DNA of 64,000 nucleotides from Daphnia carinata (Eukaryota > Arthropoda > Branchiopoda > Diplostraca > Daphniidae), in assembly GCF_022539665.2 (NCBI RefSeq), contig NC_081336.1, forward strand, positions 8,656,778-8,720,777, given 5' to 3'. The notes under the pieces were generated by a model. The model made no database searches, had not been told where the DNA came from, and saw only the letters and a list, made by a program, of their open reading frames with translations. The position numbers and the translations under genes were made by a program. Positions 45,301 through 56,986 of this stretch are shown here, piece by piece. The stretch's first letter is position 1. Each line of letters starts with the position of its first letter.

Positions 45301-47029
45301 GTAGTAATCGTTGACGTGGGTACAGTTGCGGTCGTTGCGGGTGTAGTTGTTGTAGTGGGCATAGTTGTCGTTGTAGGCGCAGTTGGAGTTGTAGTTGTCG
45401 TTCTGGTGGTTACGGTTGTGGTTGTTGTGGGCAAAGTTGTAGTTATCGTAGTGGGTGCAGCTGTAGTTATTGTTGTAGGCGCAGCTGTAGTTGTCGTAGT
45501 GGGCGCAGTAGTCGTCGTAGTTGTTGTTTTGGGCGTGGATGTCATTGTAGTGAGCGTTGTTGTCGTTGTTTGGGGCGTAGTTGTCGTTGGAGGAGTAGTC
45601 GTTGTTTTGGGCGTAGTTGTCGTTGTGGGCGTGGATGTCGTTGTAGTGGGCGTTGTTGTCGTTGTTGTGGGCGTGGAAGTCGTAGTGGTCGTTGGAGGAG
45701 TAGTCGTTTTGGGCGTGGATGTCGTTGTTTTAGGCGTAGTCGTCGTTGTTTTGGGTGTAGTTGTCGTTGTAGGGGCAGTTTTCGTTGTTTTGGGCGTAGT
45801 CGTTGTTTTGGGCTTAGTTGTCGTTGTTTTGGGCTTAGTTGTTGTTGTAGGAGTAGTTTTCGTTGTTTTGGGCGTAGTTGTTGTTTTGGGCGTAGTTGTC
45901 GTTGTAGGAGTAGTTTTCGTTGTTTTGGGCGTAGTCGTTGTTTTGGGCTTAGTTGTCGTTGTTTTGGGCTTAGTTGTTGTTTTGGGCGTAGTTGTCGTTG
46001 TAGGAGTAGTTTTCGTTGTTTTGGGCGTAGTCGTTGTTTTGGGCGTAGTCGTTGTTTTGGGCTTAGTTGTTGTTTTGGGTGTAGTTGTCGTTGTAGGGGC
46101 AGTTTTCGTTGTTTTGGGCGTAGTCGTTGTTTTGGGCTTAGTTGTCGTTGTTTTGGGTGTAGTCGTTGTTTTGGGCGTAGTCGTTGTTTTGGGCGTAGTC
46201 GTTGTTTTTGGCTTAGTCGTTGTTTTGGTGGTCGGTTTAGTTGTTGGTGTTGTAGTTTGCGCCTCCTGTTTCAACCGAGAAAAAAATTGTATGGCCGTTG
46301 GTACATTGGGCATGTTTACTAGGCACTGTACTTAACAAGTGGTTATTAAAAATGCAATGAATCTTACACGTTATTTGATTACTTAACTAAAAGACACGTT
46401 AACCAGCTTTTGAGATTGAAAATTGTTTATTCGAATTAGAACAGCAACGTGAATCATATGTGCCTTTCGACCATCTCTCTGACAGGATCCTTACATTTAC
46501 CCCGTCAGCCAAAACATTTGTTTTCAAGAAAGTGCCTTTATATTATGGTTTCATAAACTTTCAACATTGCTGTCGGGAAATTTGTTTGCGAAGGAGACGC
46601 ATCGCCCAAGAATTATCGGCAAAGACTACCGAACTAACGAAATATGTTCAATAATTTAATTGAAATCTAAAAGTGCACGAAGAAGGTAAGGCTAGATTTG
46701 ACAGGTAAGACGGAAATAATTCTTTCTTTTACAACCAAGCTTCTAAAGTTACAGAAAGACGTACAGATTACGATAGTTTTCCACAAAGGCCTCAAAGGTG
46801 AATATGGAACGAAACTACTTGTAGTATTCAATGTAATTTACCGTAAACTCGTGCGCTTTACCTCGGTTAACGGTTCGTCTTTTGTTTTACAACAGAAAAT
46901 CGTAAACCACCTGGACAACAGCATTCCTGTCCCTTCTCAACTATAAAAAGTTTAATTATCTGAAACGTAACTTACCGCAGTGATGGCGTAGGCAACAAAT
47001 ATCAAGACTAGTACAGCGAGTAGTCTCAT
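39372..47029 (-). CDS. Giant threonine-rich secreted mucin-like protein C (about 2,315 aa)
   Basis: Exon 1 is 47029-46976 (signal peptide MRLLAVLVLIFVAYAITA, identical to A). Exon 2 starts at 46265 (EAQTTTPTTKPTTKTTT) and stays open for 2,297 codons to a stop at 39372. The first about 370 residues are TTTTPKTT-type repeats. From about 45130 on the minus strand the chain is a heptad array of TSTEPTT/TSTESTT with inserted TSTQSTSTEP blocks. Thr is about half of all residues, Ser, Glu and Pro most of the rest. At about 39617 a one-base change puts the last about 80 codons into another frame (QLNPQRRRLNPQRRR), replacing Thr by a basic tail. Such chains are expected to be densely O-glycosylated, extended and secreted. 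No cysteine or folded domain is seen; natural function unknown. Confidence 0.82.
39460..45130 (-). repeat. 21-bp minisatellite array encoding TSTEPTT heptads
   Basis: About 5.6 kb of 21-bp units; the minus-strand consensus is ACTGAGCCCACAACGACGTC plus A, encoding T-E-P-T-T-T-S. Variants exchange GAG CCC for GAA TCT/TCC (ES), and a CAATCC-ACATCG block (QSTST) recurs at irregular 130-570-bp spacing, giving a loose higher-order pattern. Every unit is a multiple of 3, so unit gain and loss preserves the frame. Confidence 0.95.
45150..46265 (-). repeat. Degenerate TTTTPKTT/TTTTAP repeat block at the N-terminus of mucin C
   Basis: Short repeats encoding TTTTPKTTTT, TTKTTPTTTT and TTTTAAPTT, with no 21-bp register. 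Less regular than the heptad array and therefore probably older. Confidence 0.85.
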
Positions 47030-47091
47030 GTTGCAGCGTAGTTGAAAGAAGCAGACCGGTGCGCTATACATGTCTGCACTTTCTGCATCCG

Positions 47092-47099
47092 TATTTATA
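47092..47099 (-). promoter_or_regulatory. TATA box of mucin C
   Basis: TATAAATA on the minus strand, 63 bp upstream of the ATG, in the context shared by all four paralogues. Confidence 0.75.
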
Positions 47100-48841
47100 C
47101 TGAGATATTTCAACGTACACGCAGCGTTTTGGCAAAGCCAACTCAATCGCCCATATTTCCAAAAGGTGGTTACAAGTACGTGGGTTGACAATTTAGACTG
47201 CATACACTAGGCAAGGGGCCAAGTCGAGCTGTAGTTGACCTGCACGCATACGCCCATTGGAGGACGTGCTGTATATTTTAAATAATTATCTGACATATTT
47301 CCAGATGCTTTGCCGTTTATGCAAGTGAATTGCCAACTAGAAGGAAAACAGATATTTTGTAAAATAAAAAGAAAAGGATGCCTGGAAATATGTACAGGTC
47401 TTTTTCCTGTGAATTCAAAATGATTTGAAATTTAGGAAATAATATAATTTATGATTACCTTAAGGAAAGGTATTTTTTGTTTTACAAATAATAATTTTGT
47501 GGGAATATTGAGGTTTTGGTTTTAGATTATGATGTAACTTAATTAATATATATATATCATGTATATATATATTTTTTATTTAGGTCACATGGCAACGTTT
47601 CAAGGATGGGAATTCCCAGTGGAGGCGGGAAGAATTGTTGATGAATCATGACAAAGAAATGATGGTAGTCTCAGGTTATGCCTAGTTTTTCCAGTCATTT
47701 ATAATTTGAAAGTATGAAAAGGCCAAAGAATTAATCCTTCTGCAGTTATTGGTTTGGAAAACGAATTTTTTCTAATTGCAGTTAAAATGCTGTTCTCATC
47801 ATCAAAAGTGAATAGTGGACACAAAGCTAACAAAAAGTTTGGTACATAATTAACAGATAATGAAGAATTTGATTAAAGCAAAATATTACAGGTATAAGTA
47901 CTATGTGTTAACAGCCTAGGTTTTCAACTTTGATATTATTTATTTTTATGTATTGTCAGCTGTAACAGAACCATGCTTGGACTGTGATATTAGTGTCCCT
48001 TGGAAATTCTATGTGTGTTCGCAAGTGAATATTGCTACTGCCACTTTTATTTAGCTCTTAGCTGTTAGCATACGCAATCCTGGTCATTTGGGTATTCAGA
48101 AAACATGTTTTCTTTTGTTGCTAAACTGACCACCTTCTGAAATCTAGATTGTTGGACTGTCAAATGTTCCACAGGTTATGCTAACTCCATTGTTTTATTC
48201 GGCATTACCCAATCTCATTTACAGTATTTCATTTTCATATAAACCTTTTTGTCTTGAGTTACCCTAAATTTTACTGATTTAAGATTTACTGTTTGATTTT
48301 CTGCAGGTCTTCAAACATGCCTACATCAAAAGGAAAGAAACTTTTGATTCCTCGACGAAGTTTTGTCAAAATCGCTGATTATCCATTGAAGCCTCTTCAG
48401 TTGCGTTTCCAATTCGTCAATCAATTTGGAGTTCGATAGAAGAAAAGGCCTGTAAAAGTCAAATATTTTTATTTTTGTTTCCCCTTCGTCATATGGTAAC
48501 TTTTTTTTAAGTCGCAGTGTGTACTTTGATATTCGTAGTTGTTGGATGGTGGTCACAGTTTCCGATTATATTCGTATAGCCGCAGTAGAATTCAAGAAAC
48601 CGAGGCCAGTCGGCCCTGAGTTTCTAAAGTTTTAGAGAATATGCGCACATTTTCTTGTGCCAGTAATTTTTCCTTGTTTAGCCATTCAAAAACTCCACGT
48701 ACGCAAAGCCCGATCCATTTCAAAGTAAGCAGATGCAGCTGTGTAGATTGACATCTGTTGATTGTTTTGGCGTTTGCGTGCTTGGCCCAATGGACGGTCG
48801 AATGCATCTGCAGCTATGCAGAGCTAGCTAATGCAGTGCTA
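47100..48841. other. 5' flank of mucin C, paralogous to the flank of mucin A
   Basis: Clearly similar to 24470-26990, with many substitutions and a roughly 200-bp deletion that removes the Cys-rich exon seen at about 25575-25665 (the join is at about 47945). Nothing else recognisable. Confidence 0.5.
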
Positions 48842-49175
48842 GCTAATGCAATGCTTTCAAATGCCACCCGCAACTGTGCCAGACACATATGGCGTTGACG
48901 CGAATGCGGCTTCGTTTGGTGTATCACATGTTGGTATCCAGCTTTTTATTTCTCTCTCCTTTTCATTCTTGTTATTATCGTAATTTTACTTTATTAAACT
49001 TAAACTAACTTTATTAACATTAATTTTACTGAGTTGTCCATCAAATGCCATATACGATCTGTAGTCTTATGGCTAACGCCGATGTTAAAGTTACTACTTA
49101 CTGATTTCATGATTTTTGCACTGGCCAGTTCGATTAAACATCGAAGTTAATTTGATTCTGTTTATTCATTCACAG

Positions 49176-49294
49176 ATCGAAAATCCGATTTCAACCAGTA
49201 AACATCGACCCACAGTTCACCTGTACGGCATCGGTAATAAAGAATCCTCGAAGCCATCTACCTTCCTGGAGCACCGTGTTTATGTCAACAACAG
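49176..49294 (+). CDS. Putative exon of an unrecognised gene (copy 2)
   Basis: Same 119-nt block as 27317-27435, with intact splice-like borders and one amino-acid difference (Gly to Glu in NK(G/E)SSKPS). Confidence 0.3.
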
Positions 49295-50366
49295 GTAGGC
49301 AAATCTTAAAATATTCTCAACCAACCCATGGTTTCGCGTTGCCTATCTCTAGTGCCCATTTTTTTATTTAATCACACCCTGGTGTTGACCGTCAACGTTT
49401 CACGTTGTGACAATTGCATTCCGTCAAGGTTTCACGTTGTGACAATTGCATTCCGTCAAGAGGAGGTGGGAGGGAAATGGAAACAGTCTGGTGTTGCCAA
49501 TTTATGGGCTTTTGTCACGTTACGTTATCTCTTGGTTTCATTTCGCTGCTCTGAATTCATTCCACAGCGAAGCTCCCCAAGCAACTGAGCTATTGCATTG
49601 CCATAGAAAACCACAATGCGTCAGCATAACGCCCGTTTTATTTTTGTGTGCGATTGCCAAGTCATTTGCTTTTGCATTGAGCCAATTGCATACGAGCTAC
49701 CCCAACCAAGTGGGCGATAGTTTGTGAGAGATCTTGTTTTTCTCCGTTACATAGTCGTGAACTCCGGGATTCATTCGCCGTGAAATTCGCGACTACGTTT
49801 GTTAGCTTATTTTCACTTCCAGCGCCGATAGAATTTCGTTCGTCTCACGTTCGCCCAATGTGAAAAGGAAACCGGGAATAATGAAATCTGTGTTTGGTCG
49901 GCTTTTTCTGCTCTTTCACTTTTCTTTTGTAGATGGCAAATTTTGAACTTTTTTAGTTGCTTACAAGGTTGTTTATTGGGACTATCTATTCGGTTTAACG
50001 GTCAATGGGGGCAAATTTAATTCGAGTGACATGATGCTTGTTGTTAATTTGAATATACTTTTGCGTAAAGGCAATTCCTCCCGAAAAAACGTGTTGCGAA
50101 ACAATTTGAGATACGTCTTAAAACTCGTAATAATTTAATAGTAAATTGCTGCTAAAATGATTATGTATTGCCAATTCCTTACACCCGGGATTTATAGGCC
50201 AGATTACAGTTTTCTTTTTATCTAATTAAATGGTAAAGAAAGGAAAGTAGCTCAAGCGCACAAGCCATTGTGCTCACTTGGAAATTGAATTTTGCGTTGT
50301 TGTAATTGTAGATTCTGTTGGTGGCCCAGCAATCGTCGTTGTTGACTCAGCGGTCGTCGTTGTTGT

Positions 50367-51954
50367 CTAGGCCGTTGTTGTTGTTTGCTCGGCCGTTGTT
50401 GTTGTTGGCTCGTCCGTAGTCGTTGTTGGCTCGTCCGTAGACGTTGTTGGCTCGTCCGTAGTCGTTGTTGGCTCGTCCGTAGTCGTTGTTGGCTCGTCCG
50501 TAGTCGTTGTTGGCTCGTCCGTAGACGTTGTTGGCTCGGCCGTAGTCGTTGTTGGCTCGGCCGTAGTCGTTGTTGGCTCGGCCGTAGTCGTTGTTGGCTC
50601 GGCCGTAGTCGTTGTTGGCTCGGCCGTAGTCGTTGTTGGCTCGGCCGTAGTCGTTGTTGGCTCGGCCGTAGTCGTTGTTGGCTCGGCCGTAGTCGTTGTT
50701 GGCTCGGCCGTAGTCGTTGTTGGCTCGGCCGTAGTCGTTGTTGGCTCGGCCGTAGTCGTTGTTGGCTCGGCCGTAGTCGTTGTTGGCTCGGCCGTAGTCG
50801 TTGTTGGCTCGGCCGTAGTCGTTGTTGGCTCGGCTGTTGTTGGCTCGGCCGTTGTCGTTGTAATTGCTGGTTCAGTTGTCGTTGTGGGCACGGTGGTTAC
50901 AGTCGGATTTGTGGTTGGCTTAGTTGTTGGTTTGGTTGTTGGTTTGGTTGTTGGCTTGGTTGTTGGTTTGGTTGTTGGCTTGGTTGTTGGCTTGGTTGTT
51001 GGCTTGGTTGTTGGCCTGGTTGTTGGTTTGGTTGTTGGCTTGGTTGTTGGCTTGGTTGTTGGTTTGGTTGTTGGCTTGGTTGTTGGCCTGGTTGTTGGTT
51101 TGGTTGTTGGCTTGGTTGTTGGCTTGGTTGTTGGCTTGGTTGTTGGCTTAGTTGTCGGCTTAGTTGTCGGTTTGGTTGTTGGCTTAGTAGTCGGTTTTGT
51201 GGTTGGCTTTGTGGTCGGCTTTGTGGTCGGCTTCGTTGTCGGCTTGGTGATTTGAGCCTCCTGTAACAGCCGAAAAATAGATTTCGTGCATGAGCGAAAG
51301 TGTAGTCTACAATTATAGGCACCATGTAATTAAAAGATCAGTTGTAATTCCAAAAAGCAAGCATTTTGCGATTGTAAATTCCTTTCTCTAAAGGAGAAAA
51401 GAACAGTAACTGTAAAGTCTTTCTGCATTTCACCATTAATTTATGCTGTTCCTATTTGCTTTCGTTCGTAAACCGAATTCTTTGTTCACTTTGAAGTTTC
51501 TGTTATACCTTTCAAATATTCCGCACAACTGTTAAACCAGTGGTTAAATTAAATATGAATTTTTGCAAACTGCGTGATACAGTTTTCTTAAGTTTTATCG
51601 TATTTGAGCGAAATTAAATTTTTTTTTTTACAGACACAAACCCTACAGAAACTGTTCCACAAAAGCCTTACTACATAAGACGCAACAAAATCTACTAATA
51701 TGCAGGTAAACGTAATCGATACTTTTCTTACCAAAATTAGCTCCACGTTTGTATTAAATGGGACAAATCAACAAAAAATTACCTTACGGCAACGTTCAAA
51801 CGTATGTTATTTTTCAATCAACGAAAAAGCGTCAGCCTATAAAACGCTTCTATCACTTATCAACTAAAAGAGGTAAAAAATTTTTTTATATGTTACTTAC
51901 CGCGATAATGGCGTAGGCAACAACTATCAAGACTAAAACTGAGAGTAGTCTCAT
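50367..51954 (-). CDS. Threonine-rich secreted mucin-like protein D
   Basis: Exon 1 is 51954-51901 (signal peptide MRLLSVLVLIVVAYAIIA). After a 640-nt intron, exon 2 51260-50367 starts EAQITKPTTKPTTKP. Total 315 aa. It differs from gene B mainly by a larger number of identical 21-bp TTTTAEP units (about 14 in a row at 50540-50840) and a different count of 12-bp TTKP units. The perfectly homogeneous AEP block implies very recent unit amplification. Confidence 0.82.
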
Positions 51955-52012
51955 TTTGCAGCGCTGTCGAAAGAAACAGGCAAGTGTAAAATGTCGACTG
52001 TTTCTGCATCCT

Positions 52013-52020
52013 TATTTATA
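52013..52020 (-). promoter_or_regulatory. TATA box of mucin D
   Basis: TATAAATA on the minus strand, 59 bp upstream of the ATG, in the conserved context. Confidence 0.75.
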
Positions 52021-53081
52021 CTGATAAATTTCCACGTACGTGTAGCTTTCTGGCAAACGCAACGCAAACGCGGTCGTCCATACTTCCAATGGTGGCTATA
52101 AGTGCGTGGGTTGACAGAGTATATTGCACGTACGTGGCATTTAAGCCAGTCCTGGAAAAAAAAGGGCTGCGCTAGTTAGTTAGTTAGTTAACGCTAGAAC
52201 GATTTAAGAAAAGTAATGGATAGTGAGTGAATATGGCGACGCAGTTGTTTGCGGCAAATGTCCATGAACATGTGCCTAAAAGCCAAATGTATGTAAGTGA
52301 TAGAGCTTTTTTTCGAAATTCTGCATTAGACGGAGATCTGAGTTTTCATCGTCAATTTAAAATGACAGCACCTGCTGCGTTGCGTGAGGTGTGTATTTTC
52401 TGAAAATGTTACGATATATTTCCAGATAGTGTGCCATTTTCGCAGTTATTTGTTAAACAAGAGTTGAAACAGAAATTTTGAAAAAGTGAAAGGGTTTTAA
52501 GAAAATTTAATACTATAGGGCTTTCAGGTTAATTGATAAATAATTCCAGTTTGACCAATACGGCAGTTTACTGTTCTTTGAGGAAATGGCCATTTATAAC
52601 ACTTAATCTTTTTTGCATTTCTTTTATTTTTTTAGATTTATAGTTTCAATTTTAATTTGACATATTATTTTTTATTTTAGGTTATATGGCAACTCCTAGT
52701 GGAACGGTAAAGAGGGGAGCACTGTACGCGAAACACCACTAACAAAAAATTGTTTTATCGGAAGCTGTTATGTTTATTACAGCAAGCTCGCAATTTACAC
52801 ATTGAAGGTACAATAAGGTAAACAATTTATTCTTCAAAGTGTGCTGAAAGGACGAATCAGACTATCGTGGCGTTCCAAAATTTATATTTTAGTACCCAAA
52901 CATAAGAGAGGTGCACGGTTAGGTCAACAACAACTTTGTATTGACAGTTAACAGATTGAAAAAAAAACGAATTAATAAGTTCTTGGTCTAAGCAATATAA
53001 TTGATGTTAATTGCATGTGTTTTGATTTTATTATTATTTACAGGATTGCTGGCAGGCTACATGAGCCATTTTTGATTACAG

Positions 53082-53795
53082 GTGTTGTGCTTGTTGTATC
53101 ATAACCTATGCCAAAGTGTATGGCTCCGAGGAGTTGCTCACATTTCTTCAATTTGGTTGCTTATGTGAGTAATATTCTATTAACTTAGAGTTTGAGATGA
53201 AATTTATTTGAAACCAGCATCATTGCTTGCATGCTGCATAGAGGAATGTCTTATCATCTGTATAGTGTTCTGCAGAACAGAACCATGATTACAAATAGAG
53301 TAGTTTACCAGAAAATTGTTTGTGTGCTCTGCAAGCAAATGCTAAGTGTACAAAGGGTGGATTTAAATAGACCTCAATCCAGAGAAGGAAGAGTCCACTA
53401 AATATTGCATTTGTTGATTGGCAGTTATGCCAATTTTGTTTGTCAGACAACCAACAACAATAACCTATTGGAAAGCTTTCTAGAAAATTACGGTATGTAC
53501 GAGAGTTCGTCATGTCTAATTTCACACTTTAATTGCAGAGTTTATTCGGAGCTATGATTGTGTTGTGGTAGTGCTTGGGTGCATTGCGAGGAAATTCCAT
53601 GAGATCGTCATACAGGTTAAATATGTGGTACTTGTGTTGAAGGCTAAATTTTCAACTTATGGTTAAATTACATCTCCAAATTAGAATGTTGGCTCTTTAT
53701 CCAAGATACCTAAGGAAAGCCCTGCTGCTGAAGAACTGTCCAATATCACCGGCAAATACATTCACATGAACAATGATGGATTAACTTTACAGTGA
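53082..53795 (+). CDS. Putative 3' exons of an unrecognised gene (copy 2)
   Basis: Same layout and exactly the same 714-bp span as 31754-32467, with open exon-like blocks and the same terminal ...NNDGLTLQ-stop. The absence of any length change while neighbouring repeats vary is compatible with either very recent duplication or constraint. Confidence 0.35.
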
Positions 53796-54942
53796 CGATA
53801 CCACTTGGTAAGAAAAGATAGCAGTACAATTCTTTGCTGCATCATTTATTTCAATTATTGATGTCTCTTTGTTATCTTATTAACCTCTATTGGTTCCATT
53901 TGTGGAAAAAGTATTTGATGTCAAAGACATGGGAACTTGATATTTTTAATGCCATTTTGGTGGGACTTGGAAATGGAATCTTAACATTACCAGAGATTCC
54001 TCTAATCAAGTAATTGTGGGTAATTTGGTTGTCATAAAGGGTTTTAGCTAATGTTATTCAAAGCTTGTTTTTTTGTTTTAAGTCAATATATTTGAACATC
54101 TAATACCTTTCCATAGAAGATACAATGGAATTGAATGAACGTTTGATACAAGACATTCATTTTAGATTGGTAGCAAGACTAATAAGAAAATTGCTTGTTC
54201 TAGGTTACCAACTTGCTTGTGAGCAGGAATTAGTAGCCATGAATGGCATTTTACATTAATTTTAATTCCAGGCAGACTAACATGTACCTCCGTTACTTTT
54301 AGGTTGTAGGCCATGGAATGTTGATCAGTGATCTCTGTGTGGAAATATACTTGACAGCAATAATTGGTCGAATATTCTAGGACTGTAAAAATACATTTGA
54401 AGAAATGCAGCAAAACCAATACTCTAGGTGAAATGACTGAAAGTGTTCCATAATTAGTTAACCCTTTAGTATATTTTGTATCTATTTATTTCCTTATCTA
54501 AACTTATTTATATGTATATATTGTAAGATGAGGTCTAAATCCTTATTTTTATCATGCAGCGTAGAACAGAAAATGACTGAAACTGGAGCTATTTGATTAA
54601 TACTTTTCATTCATACAGAGTTTGTGTTCAACTTTAGCCGGCTTTAGACGCTACACCAAGGTGTTTTTCTTTAGCTGATGCATAAATGTTTAAATAAAAA
54701 AAACTTAACAAGAGTCCTAAAACTTGTACTTATTTTTTCTTAAGTTGTAATTCTCTATACATGACTCGTGCAATATTCTCACTTTAATCTGCAATTTACT
54801 TATGGTTAGTATGATTCTAAATCGTATTCCAATTATATACTCCGCAGTATATTATTGCTCTCACCACATAACAATGTATCATTACGTACAACAGTTGTAT
54901 TACTTTATCACCTAAATTTACTACTTTGTTTGATTTGTAGTT

Positions 54943-55021
54943 GAACTCATTCGGGTATCGATCCCTGAACCTTTGGCGTGTATTACCGCTGCAGCGCTGC
55001 TCAACCATTGAGCTATGAGTT
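54943..55021 (-). tRNA. tRNA-like sequence 1' (intact acceptor stem)
   Basis: Seven acceptor pairs, AACTCAT/ATGAGTT, with D stem GCTC/GAGC and ATCGATA T loop. The anticodon arm carries a short GCAGCGCT-type duplication, which makes the loop non-standard. Better preserved than its copy at 33611. Confidence 0.45.
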
Positions 55022-55124
55022 ACATGGAAAAAATCACTATTACTAGAAAATATAACAATAAAATTTAGTTAAGGGAATTTTTGTAAGCTCGTAAAAAAAT
55101 ATGTTAACCATATGCACTCAACGT

Positions 55125-55193
55125 ACGTGGTCTATAGCTTTGTGGTAGAGCATTGGTTTGTGGTTTTAAAGGCCTCGTGTTCAAATCTAATAT
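55125..55193 (+). tRNA. tRNA-like sequence 2' (GUG loop)
   Basis: Copy of 33785-33853; the same loop TTGTGGT and GTTCAAATC, with unpaired acceptor ends. Confidence 0.35.
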
Positions 55194-55359
55194 GCAACTC
55201 AGCAAAATCGTAAAGGAAATATTTATGTCTCCTCATAACTGAATATATCCCGAATACGAATGAGCTAATATATATTTATCTTCAACCATGCAACAAAAAT
55301 TATTCTAAGTGTAAATATGTTGTCCTTAATAGATAAAGAAAAACAGACAAAGTGAAAAT

Positions 55360-55431
55360 AGGCTTCATAGCTCACTGGTTGAGCATCGGCATTGTACGCC
55401 GAAGGTTAAGGGTTCAACTCCAAAACGAATC
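55360..55431 (+). tRNA. tRNA-like sequence 3' (Thr-type UGU)
   Basis: D arm GCTC-ACTGGTT-GAGC; anticodon arm TCGGC-ATTGTAC-GCCGA with five perfect pairs and U33; GGGTTCAACTCC. Acceptor not paired. Confidence 0.45.
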
Positions 55432-55666
55432 AATAATACAAATAATAGATTCAAATGAAACAATGTATTAAAATAGGTATATACATTCAAATATAACAAG
55501 CACCATGTAAACGTTTTCCATATGTTGGAATATATGTGCATCACTATGATCTAACTCGAAAGAGTTTAACGCCTACGATTAAAATCCGTTGTAAAATATA
55601 CCAGTTTCAAATTACTCAATAAAGAGGAACATAGCTTATTTATTAGACTTTTTTACTAATTACTAT

Positions 55667-55862
55667 AGAAACCGTTGGCAAAATATCCGTTCGCGTGCTT
55701 CGCACGAAGTTTCCCAACTCGACTGGCCCCGTGGAATCGTGACACCTGGGAAGGTAGGAAGCCTGTGGAATCGGAAACCTGACCTGGGATTCGAACCAGG
55801 AACCTTCGAGTTGGGAAGCGGATGCCTTGCCCTTCTGGCATCTGCCCCCCTATATCCCCCCA
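55667..55862 (-). repeat. tRNA-headed SINE-like sequence (copy 2)
   Basis: Copy of 34300-34495, with a better T arm here (CCTGG-TTCGAATC-CCAGG) and D-arm stem TGCC/GGCA. Confidence 0.5.
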
Positions 55863-55936
55863 TTGGGATTAGGTTTTCTATTGACTCCTCGGCATAGCTA
55901 CCTTAATGTGTTAAAGATATAGATCTTCATGTCACA

Positions 55937-56008
55937 TCAATAGTAGCTCATTGGTACAGTATTGCATTGGTAAGCTGTATACCTTGGGTTCAAATCCCAC
56001 GATTGTAT
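55937..56008 (+). tRNA. tRNA-like sequence 9, present only in copy 2 (GGU-type loop)
   Basis: TAGCTCATTGGTACAGT, loop TTGGTAA, and T arm TGGG-TTCAAAT-CCCA (four pairs). CAAT/ATTG can pair at the acceptor. Absent from the corresponding place in copy 1 (between about 34530 and 34545), so inserted in copy 2 or lost from copy 1. Confidence 0.4.
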
Positions 56009-56253
56009 ATCTGTAACAACAGTATTGAAGAAATAAATTATTGCTTAATTTTTACAAATTGATAAATTTACTTGTATATAACCACATATGATATGTTCTT
56101 CTTCTAACTTGTATTATTTCACTTTATCAAGTGAGATCCTTGTGATGTTGATTATACACACCTTTGCTTAAGCCTCTTTAGCTTTACTCATTCAAGGTTT
56201 CATATGAAGGGAATTTTCACGAATAAATTTGTTACCACATTAGAATATAATTT

Positions 56254-56323
56254 GACTCTTTTGGGGATCGAACACCAAATCTTCAGCATACCGCGCCGAT
56301 GCTCAACCGTTGAGCCATGAGTC
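56254..56323 (-). tRNA. tRNA-like sequence 5' (Thr-type GGU, best cloverleaf)
   Basis: Acceptor GACTCAT/AAGAGTC with six of seven pairs, D stem GCTC/GAGC, anticodon stem TCGGC/GCTGA (one G-U), loop GCGGTAT and canonical TTCGATC T loop. C at position 33 and a partly broken T stem argue against ordinary translation function. Confidence 0.5.
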
Positions 56324-56450
56324 ACATTTTTCACGTTACGCGTTTGCAAATAAATTCAAGGTAACTTCTTTACACTTGCAATAATAATTCACAGTAACGC
56401 GAATTAATTATTAAACCGCTTGTACACCAGGTAGTTAATTGCTATTTTCA

Positions 56451-56516
56451 GTGCAGATTTGAACCTTGGCCATTCGGCATACGTAGCCGACGCTCAACCA
56501 TTGAGCCGTGTATCAC
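56451..56516 (-). tRNA. tRNA-like sequence 6' (Thr-type CGU)
   Basis: Anticodon arm TCGGC-TACGTAT-GCCGA fully paired; D stem GCTC/GAGC; GTG/CAC at the acceptor ends. Confidence 0.42.
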
Positions 56517-56680
56517 ATGTTTGTTGCTTACACAATATTTGTTTTCTCATTTGGAGGATTAGTGGAACTTGCATTAGATCTAATGAAGTGAAGGAAAACA
56601 TTTATGATAACTATCAAAGTTCGACTATTCAACTATTAAATTTTTTGGATAAATTGCATACATTGTTAAAGTTGACTCTA

Positions 56681-56744
56681 CAAGGTTCCGAACCATGTAC
56701 TTCCGACATTCTAAGACGACACCCAACCATTGGGCCATAATTCA
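56681..56744 (-). tRNA. tRNA-like sequence 7' (degenerate)
   Basis: Copy of 35189-35252, here with GGTTCGGAACC able to close the T arm. Confidence 0.33.
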
Positions 56745-56919
56745 CACAATATTAGGAGCCATCTTTTCTTATAATTTAAAGGCAACCTGTAACACTTAGA
56801 ATTATTTTGTAGCATATCGTTCAAGGTAAATTAATATTTTGCTTCCAAATCCCTCTACAACAAATTTAACAAATGGCAATGTTTTTCTTCAATTTCGTGA
56901 TATCATCACCCTCCCTTCG

Positions 56920-56986
56920 TCTTGAGGGTTGAACCTAAGAATTTTAGTTTCGTAAACAGACGCTCTACGTTATACCCTGTTGCTTA
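56920..56986 (-). tRNA. tRNA-like sequence 8' (degenerate)
   Basis: Copy of 35425-35492; B box GGTTCAACCC retained, other stems poor. Confidence 0.3.

Noticed and set aside
45076-46335. Long plus-strand Val/Gly-rich frame (VVVVLGVVVVVG...) and similar VDVVVGS frames at 39344-45013
   Set aside because: They are the exact complement of the Thr-rich mucin C repeats. The leader exon, TATA box and splice sites all lie on the minus strand, so these are shadow frames.
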